Positions 1-6,337 are shown, numbered from the stretch's first letter. The stretch is 7,214 bases of DNA from Gemmatimonadota bacterium (GCA_013002425.1 JABDJQ010000035.1:1-7214), one strand, 5' to 3'. Notes: generated by a model not told the origin, from the sequence alone. Program-made: numbers and translations.

Positions 1-369
1 GGGGGGGGGGACGCGGCGCTGCTGTTCTCACGCGTTTCCGTGCGCGGGGAGTGGATCTGGAACCGCTTCGAGACACCGTTTACGGGCAACCTCGACCTCA
101 CCGGCTACTTCGTGGAATGCGAGGGCACGCCGCTGACGGGCCTCTCGATCGCCGCGCGCTGGGAAGAGATGCTGTTCCGGCACGTCACGGATTCGAACGG
201 CGATCGGCATCGCTGGGACGAACCCGTCAAGCGGATCGAAGTCGGCGCCGTATACCGGGTGCATGCGGATCTTTCGCTCCGGGCGAGCACGCAGATCACG
301 TCGTTCGGGGCGGCCGGTTTCGAAGACAACGGCCGTGTCGACGCGCTGCAGCTGAGTGTCAGCTTCTGA
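1..369 (+). CDS. C-terminal end of a probable outer-membrane beta-barrel protein (5' partial)
   Basis: The frame is open from base 1 and ends at TGA 367-369, leaving about 122 residues of a longer protein whose start lies outside the window. I do not recognise a specific family. The visible part is made of short stretches of alternating hydrophobic and polar residues with many aromatics and Gly/Asp/Asn turns, for example around VRGEWIWNRF, LTGLSIAARWEEM, RIEVGAVYRV and LSLRASTQI. The chain ends in VDALQLSVSF: alternating hydrophobics with a terminal Phe, which is the known signal for insertion by the BAM complex. I infer an outer-membrane barrel such as a porin-like protein. A GTG at 40 could be called as a start, but the frame is open before it and the remaining 109 residues would be too short for such a barrel and lack a signal peptide, so I treat the gene as truncated by the window edge. 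The first ten bases are all G and may not be trustworthy. Confidence 0.6.
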   Translation, partial: GGGDAALLFSRVSVRGEWIWNRFETPFTGNLDLTGYFVECEGTPLTGLSIAARWEEMLFRHVTDSNGDRHRWDEPVKRIEVGAVYRVHADLSLRASTQITSFGAAGFEDNGRVDALQLSVSF

Positions 370-402
370 TCGGGCCCCTGTATATCGATTCGCCTCCGCA
401 TC

Positions 403-411
403 TGCTACCCT
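403..411 (+). promoter_or_regulatory. Possible extended -10 element for a leaderless CPBP protease mRNA
   Basis: The bases TGCTACCCT fit the extended -10 pattern TGnTAnnnT and end 7 bases before the ATG at 419, so transcription would begin at or next to the start codon. No Shine-Dalgarno sequence precedes this ATG, whereas the other starts in the window mostly have one. I see no convincing -35 hexamer about 17 bases upstream. This is a suggestion from pattern and spacing only. Confidence 0.25.
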
Positions 412-418
412 TGACCGA

Positions 419-1345
419 ATGACACCGTACGACACCGACTCGAACACGCCCGAAATCACGGCGCCTTCGATGCAAGAGGGCCCTCGTCCGCCACGCCCTC
501 TGCTGGGCACGCTTCTGTATCTGCTGCTCGCGTTCGGGCTCACGGCGCTCTTTGCCGTGAGCGCGACACTGCTTCTCGGACTCTCCGGAAACGCGCCGCA
601 GGACGATCCTGAGAACTTCGTCGTTTCGCTGATCGTGTTTACGCTCTCGCTCGCCGGCGCGGTCGTCGCCACCGCGCCGTTCGTGCGCAGGGGGAACCTG
701 ACCTGGACCGATGCCGGTTTCGGCCGGCGTCACGTTCTCTTCGATACGGGAATCGGCGTGCTGCTCGGCGTTGCCAGTTTTTCTCTCGTTCCTCTCGTCG
801 CGCGGCTCTTTCAATGGACCACGTTCGAAGCGGGCGACCTCTCGGTCTTCCCTGCCTACGCCGCGTCCGTCGGAATCGTGCTGCTCCCCGCCGCCGCGTT
901 CGAAGAAGTGTTCTCGCGCGGGCTTCCCCTCCACTATCTCAGGCAGCTTCGCATCGGAGGTCTCACTCCAGGCCGCGCCACTGTGCTTGCCGTTCTGCTG
1001 ACGTCGCTGCTGTTCTCGTTTCTTCACGCCTGGAATCCCGGCTTCAACGCGATCGCGTTTCTGGAAGTGGTCGCGGCCGGGGTCGCGCTCGCCGTCGCCC
1101 GCATCCGGTCCGGCGCACTCTGGCTCCCGATCGGCTGGCACTTCGGCTGGAACGCGTCGCAGGACATCCTCTACGGCTTCTCGGTCAGCGGCGTCACGGC
1201 AGGCTCGGGCGCGCTACTGCGAGCGTCCACGTCCGGTCCCCCCATGCTCGTGGGCGGCGCATTCGGACCGGAATCCGGGCTCCTGACCGTCTTCGCCACC
1301 GTCCTCTTCACGATTCTCTTCGCCGCCTTCTACCCGAAACGGTGA
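419..1345 (+). CDS. CPBP family intramembrane glutamic endopeptidase (CAAX protease/Abi type)
   Basis: A predicted inner-membrane protein of 308 residues with about eight hydrophobic segments (roughly residues 28-54, 68-88, 110-131, 146-162, 187-204, 211-228, 234-254 and 287-304). It carries all three family motifs: EExxxR (E162, E163, R167, in FEEVFSRG), FxxxH (F199, H203, in FSFLH) and HxxxN (H241, N245, in WHFGWN). These residues form the membrane-embedded active site in CPBP/Rce1-type proteases, which cleave membrane-associated peptides or prenylated proteins; bacterial substrates are mostly unknown. The N-terminal tail of about 25 residues is Pro/Thr-rich and polar. I chose ATG 419 because the frame's earlier GTG at 356 would overlap the preceding gene and add a non-membrane tail; ATG 470 is another option. 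No Shine-Dalgarno is visible. The gene follows the barrel gene by 49 bp and precedes the TerB-like gene by 86 bp, so operon membership is uncertain. Family call firm, substrate unknown. Confidence 0.88.
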   Translation: MTPYDTDSNTPEITAPSMQEGPRPPRPLLGTLLYLLLAFGLTALFAVSATLLLGLSGNAPQDDPENFVVSLIVFTLSLAGAVVATAPFVRRGNLTWTDAGFGRRHVLFDTGIGVLLGVASFSLVPLVARLFQWTTFEAGDLSVFPAYAASVGIVLLPAAAFEEVFSRGLPLHYLRQLRIGGLTPGRATVLAVLLTSLLFSFLHAWNPGFNAIAFLEVVAAGVALAVARIRSGALWLPIGWHFGWNASQDILYGFSVSGVTAGSGALLRASTSGPPMLVGGAFGPESGLLTVFATVLFTILFAAFYPKR

Positions 1346-1431
1346 AATCCCGGTAGCACCAAAACGGCCCGCCGACTAAGATCTAGGTGGACTTCACAAT
1401 GGAAACAACGACTTAGCGCAGGAGTGATCGG

Positions 1432-2001
1432 ATGGACAGAAAGATACTCAACGACCGCCGGAAATCGCTGGAGGAATCCTTCTTCCAGAAGCACGACCGG
1501 AAACTGCTCGACGAGCTTCGCGACAAGGCGCGGGCGCGCAAAGAGAAGGAAGCGCTCGCGATCGCAATGAAGATCACTAACGATGACGTCCTCGATGAAC
1601 TGATGAAGTCCGGCTTTACGCTCGAAACGTACGAGGCGCTGACGCTGATCCCGCTGGTCGAAGTCGCGTGGGCCGACGGACGCCTCACGAAGGACGAGCG
1701 CCAGGCGATCCTCGAGGCGGCAATGGAAACCGGCATCGATCCACTCGAACCGAGCTATGCCCTCCTCATGAAATGGATGGAAGAGGACCCGGGCGACGAG
1801 CTCCTCGAACTCTGGGAAAACTACGTGCGGGGATTACGGTCCGAGCTGCCCGAACCCGCGATGGCCGCGGTCCGCGACGAAGTTCTGAGGCGTTCGCGCG
1901 AAGTGGCCGAAGCCACGCGCGGGCTCTTCGGATTCGGCAACAGGATCAACAAGGCCGAAAGGAAGTCGATCGCGCGCATGGAGAAAGCGCTCGGTCTCTG
2001 A
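1432..2001 (+). CDS. Hypothetical protein with a TerB-like helical domain
   Basis: A soluble, charged protein of 189 residues with no signal peptide or membrane segment, so probably cytoplasmic. The first 50 residues are highly charged and likely helical or coiled-coil (KSLEESFFQKHDRKLLDELRD). Residues 66-105 contain LIPLVEVAWADGRLTKDER, which resembles the first helix pair of the TerB/DjlA-type fold, where a W-A-D-G turn is followed by an acidic helix. Residues 160-189 end in a Gly-rich GFGNRINKAE segment and a short helix. TerB-like domains are known from tellurite-resistance and stress-response proteins and may bind metal through acidic residues; here that function is only an inference. 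A good Shine-Dalgarno, AGGAG at 1420-1424, lies 7 bases before the ATG. The phoX start follows after only 12 bp, so the two are probably co-transcribed. Exact function unknown. Confidence 0.75.
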   Translation: MDRKILNDRRKSLEESFFQKHDRKLLDELRDKARARKEKEALAIAMKITNDDVLDELMKSGFTLETYEALTLIPLVEVAWADGRLTKDERQAILEAAMETGIDPLEPSYALLMKWMEEDPGDELLELWENYVRGLRSELPEPAMAAVRDEVLRRSREVAEATRGLFGFGNRINKAERKSIARMEKALGL

Positions 2002-2013
2002 GAGAGACGTCCG

Positions 2014-3918
2014 ATGCCCCGAATTTCCGGTGATACTTTCGACCGCATTCTCGCCAGGCGATTCAGCCGCCGCTCCTTTCTGAAGGGGAGTCTCGCGGCC
2101 GCGCCCCTTCTCGTGTTTCGCCCCGGCTCCCTCGCCGAGGCGATCGGGCTCGGCCCGGGCAACGGCGCAGGCGCTGCGCCCGGCGTTCGCGCCGGGAACG
2201 GCGTTCGCGCCGGGTTCACCCCGATTTCGCGTGGCAAGACCGACACGGTAACCGTCCCCGAAGGATACGAGTGGCACGTCGTGGTGCGCTGGGGCGATCC
2301 GATCCACGCCGACTCACCTCCCTTCGACTTTCGAACCCAGACGATCGAATCGCAGAGCGCGCAGTTCGGATACAACTGCGACTTCACCGCCGTGTTCCCG
2401 GTCGAAGGCAGGAGCGACCGGCTGCTGCTTTGCGTGAATCACGAGTTCACGAACCCTCCGATCATGTTTCCCGATCACTTGGAGGGCTTCGCCACGTTCG
2501 ATCAGGTCGGCGTGGAGCTCGCGGCACACGGCATTTCGATCGTCGAGATCCGAAGACAAGCGGACGGCAGCTGGGCGCCGGACGTGAACTCGCCGTACAA
2601 CAGGCGCTGCACGATGTTCACGCCGATGACGTTCACCGGGGCGGCCGCGGGCCACGCCTGGCTTCGAACCGGCGACGACCCGGAAGGGACGCGGGTTCTC
2701 GGAACGCTCAACAACTGCGCGGGCGGCAAGACGCCGTGGAACACGTACTTGACATGCGAAGAGAATTTTCACAAGTACTTCGGCAAGCTCGAAGATCTGC
2801 CTGCCGACGATCCGCGCAGGAGCGTGCACGAAGGGTACGGCGTCAGAAAGAAACGGACTTACCGCCAGTGGGAAGATCACTACCCGCGGTTTCGCGTTCC
2901 GGACGAACCGAACGAACCGTTTCGATTCGGGTGGGTCGTGGAGATCGATCCGTTCGACGAGGAGTTCGTGCCCCGCAAGCACACGGCCCTCGGCCGCATG
3001 AAACACGAGGGCGCGACGCCGTGTCTCACGAAAGACGGTCGCGTGGCCGTTTACATGGGCGACGACGAGGTGTTCCAGCACGTATACAAGTTCGTGAGCG
3101 ACGGGACATGGAAGAGCGGCGACCGCGAGACGAACCGGACGCTGTTCGAAAGCGGAACGCTCTACACCGCGCGTTTCGATGAAAACGGGAAGGGCGAGTG
3201 GCTGCCGATCGTGTTCGGGCAGGGACCGCTCACGTCCGCGAACGGCTTCGAAAGTCAGGGTGACGTGCTGATCGATACGCGCCGCGCCGCGCGCCTGCTC
3301 GGCGCCACGAAAATGGACCGCCCCGAAGACATCGCCGTCAGCCCGAGAACGGGCTACGCGTACGTGGCGCTCACGAACAACACCGATCGCGAAGAACCGA
3401 ACGCGGCGAATCCGCGCGTCGAGAACCGCCACGGCCATGTGATCGAATTGCGCCCCGAAGACGGGGATCACGCGGATCGTTCGTTCGCGTGGGACATTCT
3501 GCTGATGGCGGGCGACCCCGAAGACGACGAGGACGGCGCACGTTACGGGGACTGTCCGCCCGGAAGCGTGAGTCCCATCTCGTGCCCCGACAATCTGCTC
3601 TTCGATCGCGACGGCGGCCTCTGGATCTGCACGGACGGGCAGTCGTACGCGCTCGGCCTCGACGACGGCATCAGCACGGTCGCGCTCGAAGGCCCCGGCC
3701 GCGGGCTCGTTCGTCCCTTCGCCTGTATTCCGTCGACGGCCGAGTGCACGGGACCGGAGTTCTCGCCCGACGAAACCTCGCTCTTCCTCGCCGTGCAGCA
3801 TCCGGGCGAAGGGGGCTCGCTCGACAGACCGCTCAGTTCGTTCCCGGACGGATCGCAGCCTCCCCGTCCCACGGTGATTTCCATACGGAAGAAGGACGGC
3901 GGAACGATCGGCACCTGA
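2014..3918 (+). CDS. phoX: Tat-exported PhoX-type alkaline phosphatase (DUF839 family)
   Basis: A 634-residue protein of typical PhoX length. The N-terminus has a twin-arginine signal, SRRSFLK at 18-24, followed by a hydrophobic stretch to about residue 42, so it is exported folded, with metals already loaded. PhoX enzymes hydrolyse phosphomonoesters to release phosphate and use iron and calcium at the active site, including a cysteine ligand to iron (known from the Pseudomonas fluorescens enzyme). Family segments seen in order: CVNHEFTNP (140-148), NNCAGGKTPWNTYLTCEENF (233-252), VVEIDPFD (308-315), ALGRMKHEGATP (325-336), VAVYMGDDEVFQHVYKFVS (344-362), MDRPEDIAVSPRTGYAYVA (434-452), NRHGHVIEL (471-479), SCPDNLLFDRDGGLWICTDG (523-542) and VQHPGE (594-599). 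C235, E249/E250, E332 and the Asp/Glu of later segments are candidate ligands; none looks missing. Residues 48-68 are a low-complexity Gly/Ala/Arg linker. The start has only a weak GAGAGA upstream, consistent with coupling to the preceding gene. No Pho box was recognised. Confidence 0.93.
   Translation: MPRISGDTFDRILARRFSRRSFLKGSLAAAPLLVFRPGSLAEAIGLGPGNGAGAAPGVRAGNGVRAGFTPISRGKTDTVTVPEGYEWHVVVRWGDPIHADSPPFDFRTQTIESQSAQFGYNCDFTAVFPVEGRSDRLLLCVNHEFTNPPIMFPDHLEGFATFDQVGVELAAHGISIVEIRRQADGSWAPDVNSPYNRRCTMFTPMTFTGAAAGHAWLRTGDDPEGTRVLGTLNNCAGGKTPWNTYLTCEENFHKYFGKLEDLPADDPRRSVHEGYGVRKKRTYRQWEDHYPRFRVPDEPNEPFRFGWVVEIDPFDEEFVPRKHTALGRMKHEGATPCLTKDGRVAVYMGDDEVFQHVYKFVSDGTWKSGDRETNRTLFESGTLYTARFDENGKGEWLPIVFGQGPLTSANGFESQGDVLIDTRRAARLLGATKMDRPEDIAVSPRTGYAYVALTNNTDREEPNAANPRVENRHGHVIELRPEDGDHADRSFAWDILLMAGDPEDDEDGARYGDCPPGSVSPISCPDNLLFDRDGGLWICTDGQSYALGLDDGISTVALEGPGRGLVRPFACIPSTAECTGPEFSPDETSLFLAVQHPGEGGSLDRPLSSFPDGSQPPRPTVISIRKKDGGTIGT
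2179..2214 (+). repeat. Tandem hairpin-forming repeat encoding the PhoX linker
   Basis: Two identical 15-base copies of GGCGTTCGCGCCGGG lie at 2182-2196 and 2200-2214 (period 18), in frame, and encode GVRAGN-GVRAGF. The first copy with flanking bases makes a perfect 7-bp stem (2179-2185 with 2190-2196) closed by a TTCG loop. The second makes GGCG/CGCC around TTCG, plus an outer GAAC/GTTC pairing across a GG bulge. A degenerate third copy may precede them (2160-2178). The pairing is seen directly in the sequence; a role is unproven. Confidence 0.7.
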
Positions 3919-3929
3919 CCGAAGGCCGC

Positions 3930-3970
3930 GATTCGGCGCGAATCAGAGGGAGATCCTGACACCGATCCCC
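3930..3970. terminator. Inverted repeats in the convergent gap, possible bidirectional terminator
   Basis: The 72-bp gap between the phoX stop and the MbnP-like stop contains two inverted repeats. One is GATTCG-GCG-CGAATC at 3930-3944; the other is GGG(A)GATC at 3948-3955 pairing with GATCCCC at 3964-3970, with one bulged A. Neither is followed by a T-run on either strand, so a classical intrinsic terminator is not shown. The location between converging genes is the main argument. Confidence 0.3.
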
Positions 3971-3990
3971 ACGTTTCGCCCCTGCTTCGC
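3943..3990 (-). pseudogene. Possible remnant of an outer-membrane barrel C-terminus
   Basis: Directly after the TAG of the MbnP-like gene, in the same frame, 15 codons read AKQGRNVGIGVRISL and then TGA (3945-3943). The strict alternation V-I-V-I-L with G/R/S between is what the last strand of an outer-membrane barrel looks like, and such strands sit at the very C-terminus before the stop. The stretch has no start codon of its own. I infer either the tail of a deleted barrel gene that once followed the MbnP gene, or chance. It is short, so the call is weak. Confidence 0.3.
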
Positions 3991-4827
3991 CTATGGAGCC
4001 GGGTCGAATACATCGGCGCCATTCCCCATCAGAATAGCCTGCGCCGCCAGGTTCATCATGACCATACGAGGATAGACATCGAGATCGTACACCGCCGGAT
4101 CACGGAACCACTCGTTCACGTTCATATGCAGCGTGAGATCCTCCGTGCCGCCGTCGGTCACCTCGAGATCGATCGGCACGGTCACTTCGAAGAAGTGATG
4201 CGAAGGAGCGGCATCGGTTCCGAACGTACCGTCGTCTATCGCGTGTCGCTTTCCGGTGTGCGTGGCGAACGTCACCGTGTCGCCGTTCGCGTCGACGAAG
4301 TCTCCTTCGCACTTCATATAATGATAGCCGCCGCCCCACGACGCGGGCCAGCGCATCGCTTCGTAGTCGTCGGTCTGCGGGAGCGTTCCGCCCTGATCGG
4401 GATCGAGATTGTCCTCCTCGTCGAGACCGAACGTGAACGAAACGAAGTCGTATTCGCCCGCGGGAACATCCGTGAGCGTCAGCGTGCGCGTGGCCGCGTC
4501 GGCGAGATCACGATAGTGAACGGCGGCCGACGTGAAGTCGTTTTCGTCATCATGCGCGCTTTTTGTGGAAACTTTCGCATGGAGCGTAAAGTCGGAAACT
4601 ATGAATTGCAGCTTCTTCACCGCGTAGTCGTTGTTCGATTCGTTCGTATACAACATCTGATTCATCATGAATGCCTGGTCGTCGACGCGGGCGTCGAACG
4701 CAATCGCCACATCGCCTTCGCCGGGATCGGGAGAAGACGGATTGTCGTCATCGCCGCAACCGGAAACGACGAGCGCAAATCCGAGAGCAGCCGGTGCGAG
4801 GCGGCGCATGCCATCTCTGAAAAACAT
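3991..4827 (-). CDS. MbnP-like lipoprotein (probable copper-binding, methanobactin-associated protein family)
   Basis: A 278-residue protein with a lipoprotein signal: hydrophobic residues 10-21 and lipobox V21-S-G-C24, followed by GDDD, so it is a lipid-anchored envelope protein. The mature part matches the MbnP-like domain pattern: VAIAFDARVDDQAF near 40-53, YAVKKLQFIVSDFTLHA near 68-84, TLTLTDVPAGEYDFVSFTFG near 115-134, then RWPASWGGGYHYMKCEG (159-175), VTVPIDL and LTLHMNVNEWF (about 231-241). Known MbnP proteins bind copper through a site that depends on a tryptophan converted to kynurenine by the di-haem enzyme MbnH. Trp candidates here are W160, W164 and W240; H190, H195 and several others could be ligands. 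The start at 4827 is fixed by the signal peptide and by GGAGG five bases upstream; the frame is open far upstream but that part is not protein-like. It lies 50 bp after the cysteine-rich gene and is probably transcribed with it. No mbnH is present in the window. Copper binding is inferred from family. Confidence 0.8.
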   Translation of the reverse strand: MFFRDGMRRLAPAALGFALVVSGCGDDDNPSSPDPGEGDVAIAFDARVDDQAFMMNQMLYTNESNNDYAVKKLQFIVSDFTLHAKVSTKSAHDDENDFTSAAVHYRDLADAATRTLTLTDVPAGEYDFVSFTFGLDEEDNLDPDQGGTLPQTDDYEAMRWPASWGGGYHYMKCEGDFVDANGDTVTFATHTGKRHAIDDGTFGTDAAPSHHFFEVTVPIDLEVTDGGTEDLTLHMNVNEWFRDPAVYDLDVYPRMVMMNLAAQAILMGNGADVFDPAP

Positions 4828-4877
4828 CAATTCCTCCGTGTATCTGGTCTGAAAAAACCGATTCGTAAAAACGTGAC

Positions 4878-5483
4878 TCAGCAGGGGGAGGAACGAGGCG
4901 GAGGATCCGGCCGGTCGAGAAACGGAGCCGCATGACGGGCGAAGATTACGGTCGCAGAGTGCGTCGCGACGCGCGGGGCCGGTAACGCGAGCGGAGATCC
5001 CGCGGCAACCATGACGGGGATTTGGAAGAAGAGCCCGAGCGCGACGCCCTTGCAGGCGAAAGGATCGGCCGGGGCGGCCAGAAACGTGCCGCAGCCGGGG
5101 CTGCTCGCGACTCGAGGCGCGGCGACAGGCACGGCATCGGGCGCCGGAGCACCGGTAACGGCGCAGCAATCGGATTCGGATGACACGGACGAGGGAACGA
5201 GAGCCGCGTACTCTTCCATGCCGGCCGGCAGTGAAACGCCGGCATGAAGCGCCCAGGCGGCCATCTCGAGCGGGGAGTAGCAGCAGCACGCGTCCCAGCA
5301 GGTGGCAACGCCCGCGCATCCGCAGCGATGCGTCTCACACGGGTAGCGTTCCGCCTGCGCGTCGCCCACCCGGGCGGGCAGCGTGCCCGGCGCGCCGAGC
5401 CACGGCAGAGCCGCAAGCAGCGGGAACCAGGCGAGCAGAATCAGGCTCGTGAAACGAAGCCAGATAGGTTTCGACCTTCGCAA
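4878..5483 (-). CDS. Exported cysteine-rich protein of unknown function, probable metal-handling partner of the MbnP-like protein
   Basis: A 201-residue protein. Residues 1-44 look like a signal peptide: MRRSK, a hydrophobic stretch at 8-30, and a possible cleavage after AQA (42-44). The mature part opens with a dense motif, C49-x4-C54-x-C56-x5-C62-x3-C66-C67-C68, containing CETHRCGC and CWDACCC, followed by a conserved-looking YSPLEMAAWALHAGV. Further cysteines are C106-C107, C131, C144 and the terminal C201: twelve in all. A hydrophobic segment at 147-168 could be a second membrane span. I recall similar CxC...CW...CCC proteins as hypothetical proteins in Planctomycetes and related groups, but know no function. 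The start is TTG at 5483, the only start codon before the signal sequence (an in-frame stop lies at 5513-5511), with GGGAG nine bases upstream. Cysteine content and the neighbouring MbnP-like gene suggest periplasmic copper binding; that is inference. Overlapping open frames on both strands look like GC-rich shadows. Confidence 0.68.
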   Translation of the reverse strand: MRRSKPIWLRFTSLILLAWFPLLAALPWLGAPGTLPARVGDAQAERYPCETHRCGCAGVATCWDACCCYSPLEMAAWALHAGVSLPAGMEEYAALVPSSVSSESDCCAVTGAPAPDAVPVAAPRVASSPGCGTFLAAPADPFACKGVALGLFFQIPVMVAAGSPLALPAPRVATHSATVIFARHAAPFLDRPDPPPRSSPC

Positions 5484-5509
5484 TACGGAATTCTCCCGGG
5501 GGCCCCTAC

Positions 5510-5538
5510 ATTATACTCGATTTCCCGATACTCATCAC
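5510..5538 (-). promoter_or_regulatory. Sigma70-like promoter for the cysteine-rich/MbnP unit
   Basis: On the minus strand a perfect TATAAT occupies 5515-5510, and GTGATG at 5538-5533, 17 bases upstream, is a weak -35. It lies in the 62-bp gap after the AIM24 stop. Transcription would begin near 5503, giving a leader of about 20 bases that contains the GGGAG ribosome site. The match is notable in such GC-rich DNA. It means the downstream two genes can be expressed apart from the AIM24 gene. Confidence 0.55.
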
Positions 5539-5545
5539 GAGTCGG

Positions 5546-6337
5546 CTAACGATCGCCGTCCAGCATGCCGCCGAGGGTACCGAGAACCGAACCTTCGCCC
5601 ACGCGTTTCCCGCCGGCGGACGGCGCGCTGGCGAGAACTCTGTCAGCCAGACGCGAAAACGGGAGGCTCTGGAGATAGACGGTGCCCGTGCCCTTCAGAG
5701 TCGCGAGAAAGAGACCCTCGCCCCCGAAGAACATCGACTTGAGCCCCTTCACCATCTCGATGTCGTAGGAGATTCCGGGACTGAACGCGGCGAGGCAGCC
5801 CGTGTCGACGCGGATCGTTTCATTCTCGAGCCGGCGCTTCTGCACGGTTCCTCCCGCATGAATGAACACTTTTCCGTCGCCGCGCAGTCTCTGCAGAATG
5901 AACCCTTCGCCGCCGAAGAAGCCGGCGCCGAGACGCTTGTTGAACGCGATGCTCACTTCCGTGCCGAGCGCCGCGCAGAGGAACGCGTCTTTCTGGCAGA
6001 TGATCTCGCCGCCGATGGTGGAGAGATCCACCGCGATGATCTTTCCGGGGTAGGGCGCTGCAAACGCCACGCGCTTCTTGCCGGAATCCGAGTTCGTGAA
6101 ATGCGTCATGAAGATCGACTCGCGAGTCAATACACGCTTCCCGACGTTCAAGAGAGTGCCGAGCAGGCCTTCGTTCGGCTTCGAACCGTCCCCCATTTTC
6201 GCGTCGTACGTGATCCCGTCTTCGAGCCAGTTCATCGCTCCGGCTTCGGCGATCACCGTCTCCTGCGGGTCGAGTTCCACTTCGACGACCTGCATGTCGT
6301 CGCCGACGATTTCAAAATCGATTTCGTGACTCTTCAT
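5546..6337 (-). CDS. AIM24 / TIGR00266 family protein
   Basis: A complete 263-residue protein matching the TIGR00266 (AIM24, formerly DUF124) family over its whole length. It is built of beta-rich repeats with the signature pieces EAGAMNWLED (31-40), AFAAPYPGKIIAVDL (91-105), AGFFGGEGFILQRLRGDGKV (138-157), HAGGTV (160-165), DTGCLAAFSPGISYDIE (178-194), and a second SMFFGGEGLFLATLKGTGTV (201-220) ending in LPFSRLADRV. The two FFGGEG blocks fit the internal repetition expected of this fold. There is no signal peptide, so it is probably cytoplasmic. The yeast relative AIM24 is a mitochondrial protein needed for cristae organisation; the bacterial role is not established. The ATG at 6337 is preceded by GAGAGGA with about seven bases spacing. 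The final 30 residues are a Gly/Ser-rich tail. It is divergent from the transporter gene, and its own promoter is not obvious in the 145-bp gap. Confidence 0.92.
   Translation of the reverse strand: MKSHEIDFEIVGDDMQVVEVELDPQETVIAEAGAMNWLEDGITYDAKMGDGSKPNEGLLGTLLNVGKRVLTRESIFMTHFTNSDSGKKRVAFAAPYPGKIIAVDLSTIGGEIICQKDAFLCAALGTEVSIAFNKRLGAGFFGGEGFILQRLRGDGKVFIHAGGTVQKRRLENETIRVDTGCLAAFSPGISYDIEMVKGLKSMFFGGEGLFLATLKGTGTVYLQSLPFSRLADRVLASAPSAGGKRVGEGSVLGTLGGMLDGDR

Noticed and set aside
28..672. 214-codon minus-strand frame across the barrel and CPBP genes
   Set aside because: Ser/Arg-rich, no motif, and spans two supported plus-strand genes and their gap.
1399..1416. Five-codon open frame (METTT) upstream of the TerB-like gene, as a possible leader peptide
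   Set aside because: No ribosome site, no regulatory codon run and no attenuator hairpin; probably chance.
2314..3801. 495-codon open frame on the minus strand opposite phoX
   Set aside because: Arg/Val/Ala-rich composition with no domain, and fully overlaps a strongly supported gene; a typical antisense shadow in GC-rich DNA.
3489..4022. Open frames on both strands running from the end of phoX into the convergent gap
   Set aside because: Arg- or Ser/Pro-rich shadows with no ribosome site or motif; they overlap the well-matched PhoX C-terminus.
4126..4935. 269-codon plus-strand frame opposite the MbnP-like gene
   Set aside because: Arg/Val/Glu-rich composition without domains; opposite a gene with clear signal peptide and family motifs.
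4828..5319. N-terminal extension of the MbnP-like frame by 164 codons
   Set aside because: The extension is Arg/Cys/Ser-rich noise overlapping the cysteine-rich gene; the lipoprotein signal and ribosome site fix the start at 4827.
5488..5505. Polylinker-like cluster of restriction-type palindromes (GAATTC, CCCGGG, GGGCCC)
   Set aside because: Sits naturally between the promoter and the TTG start, with the ribosome site inside it; no other vector sequence flanks it, so coincidence in GC-rich DNA is more likely.
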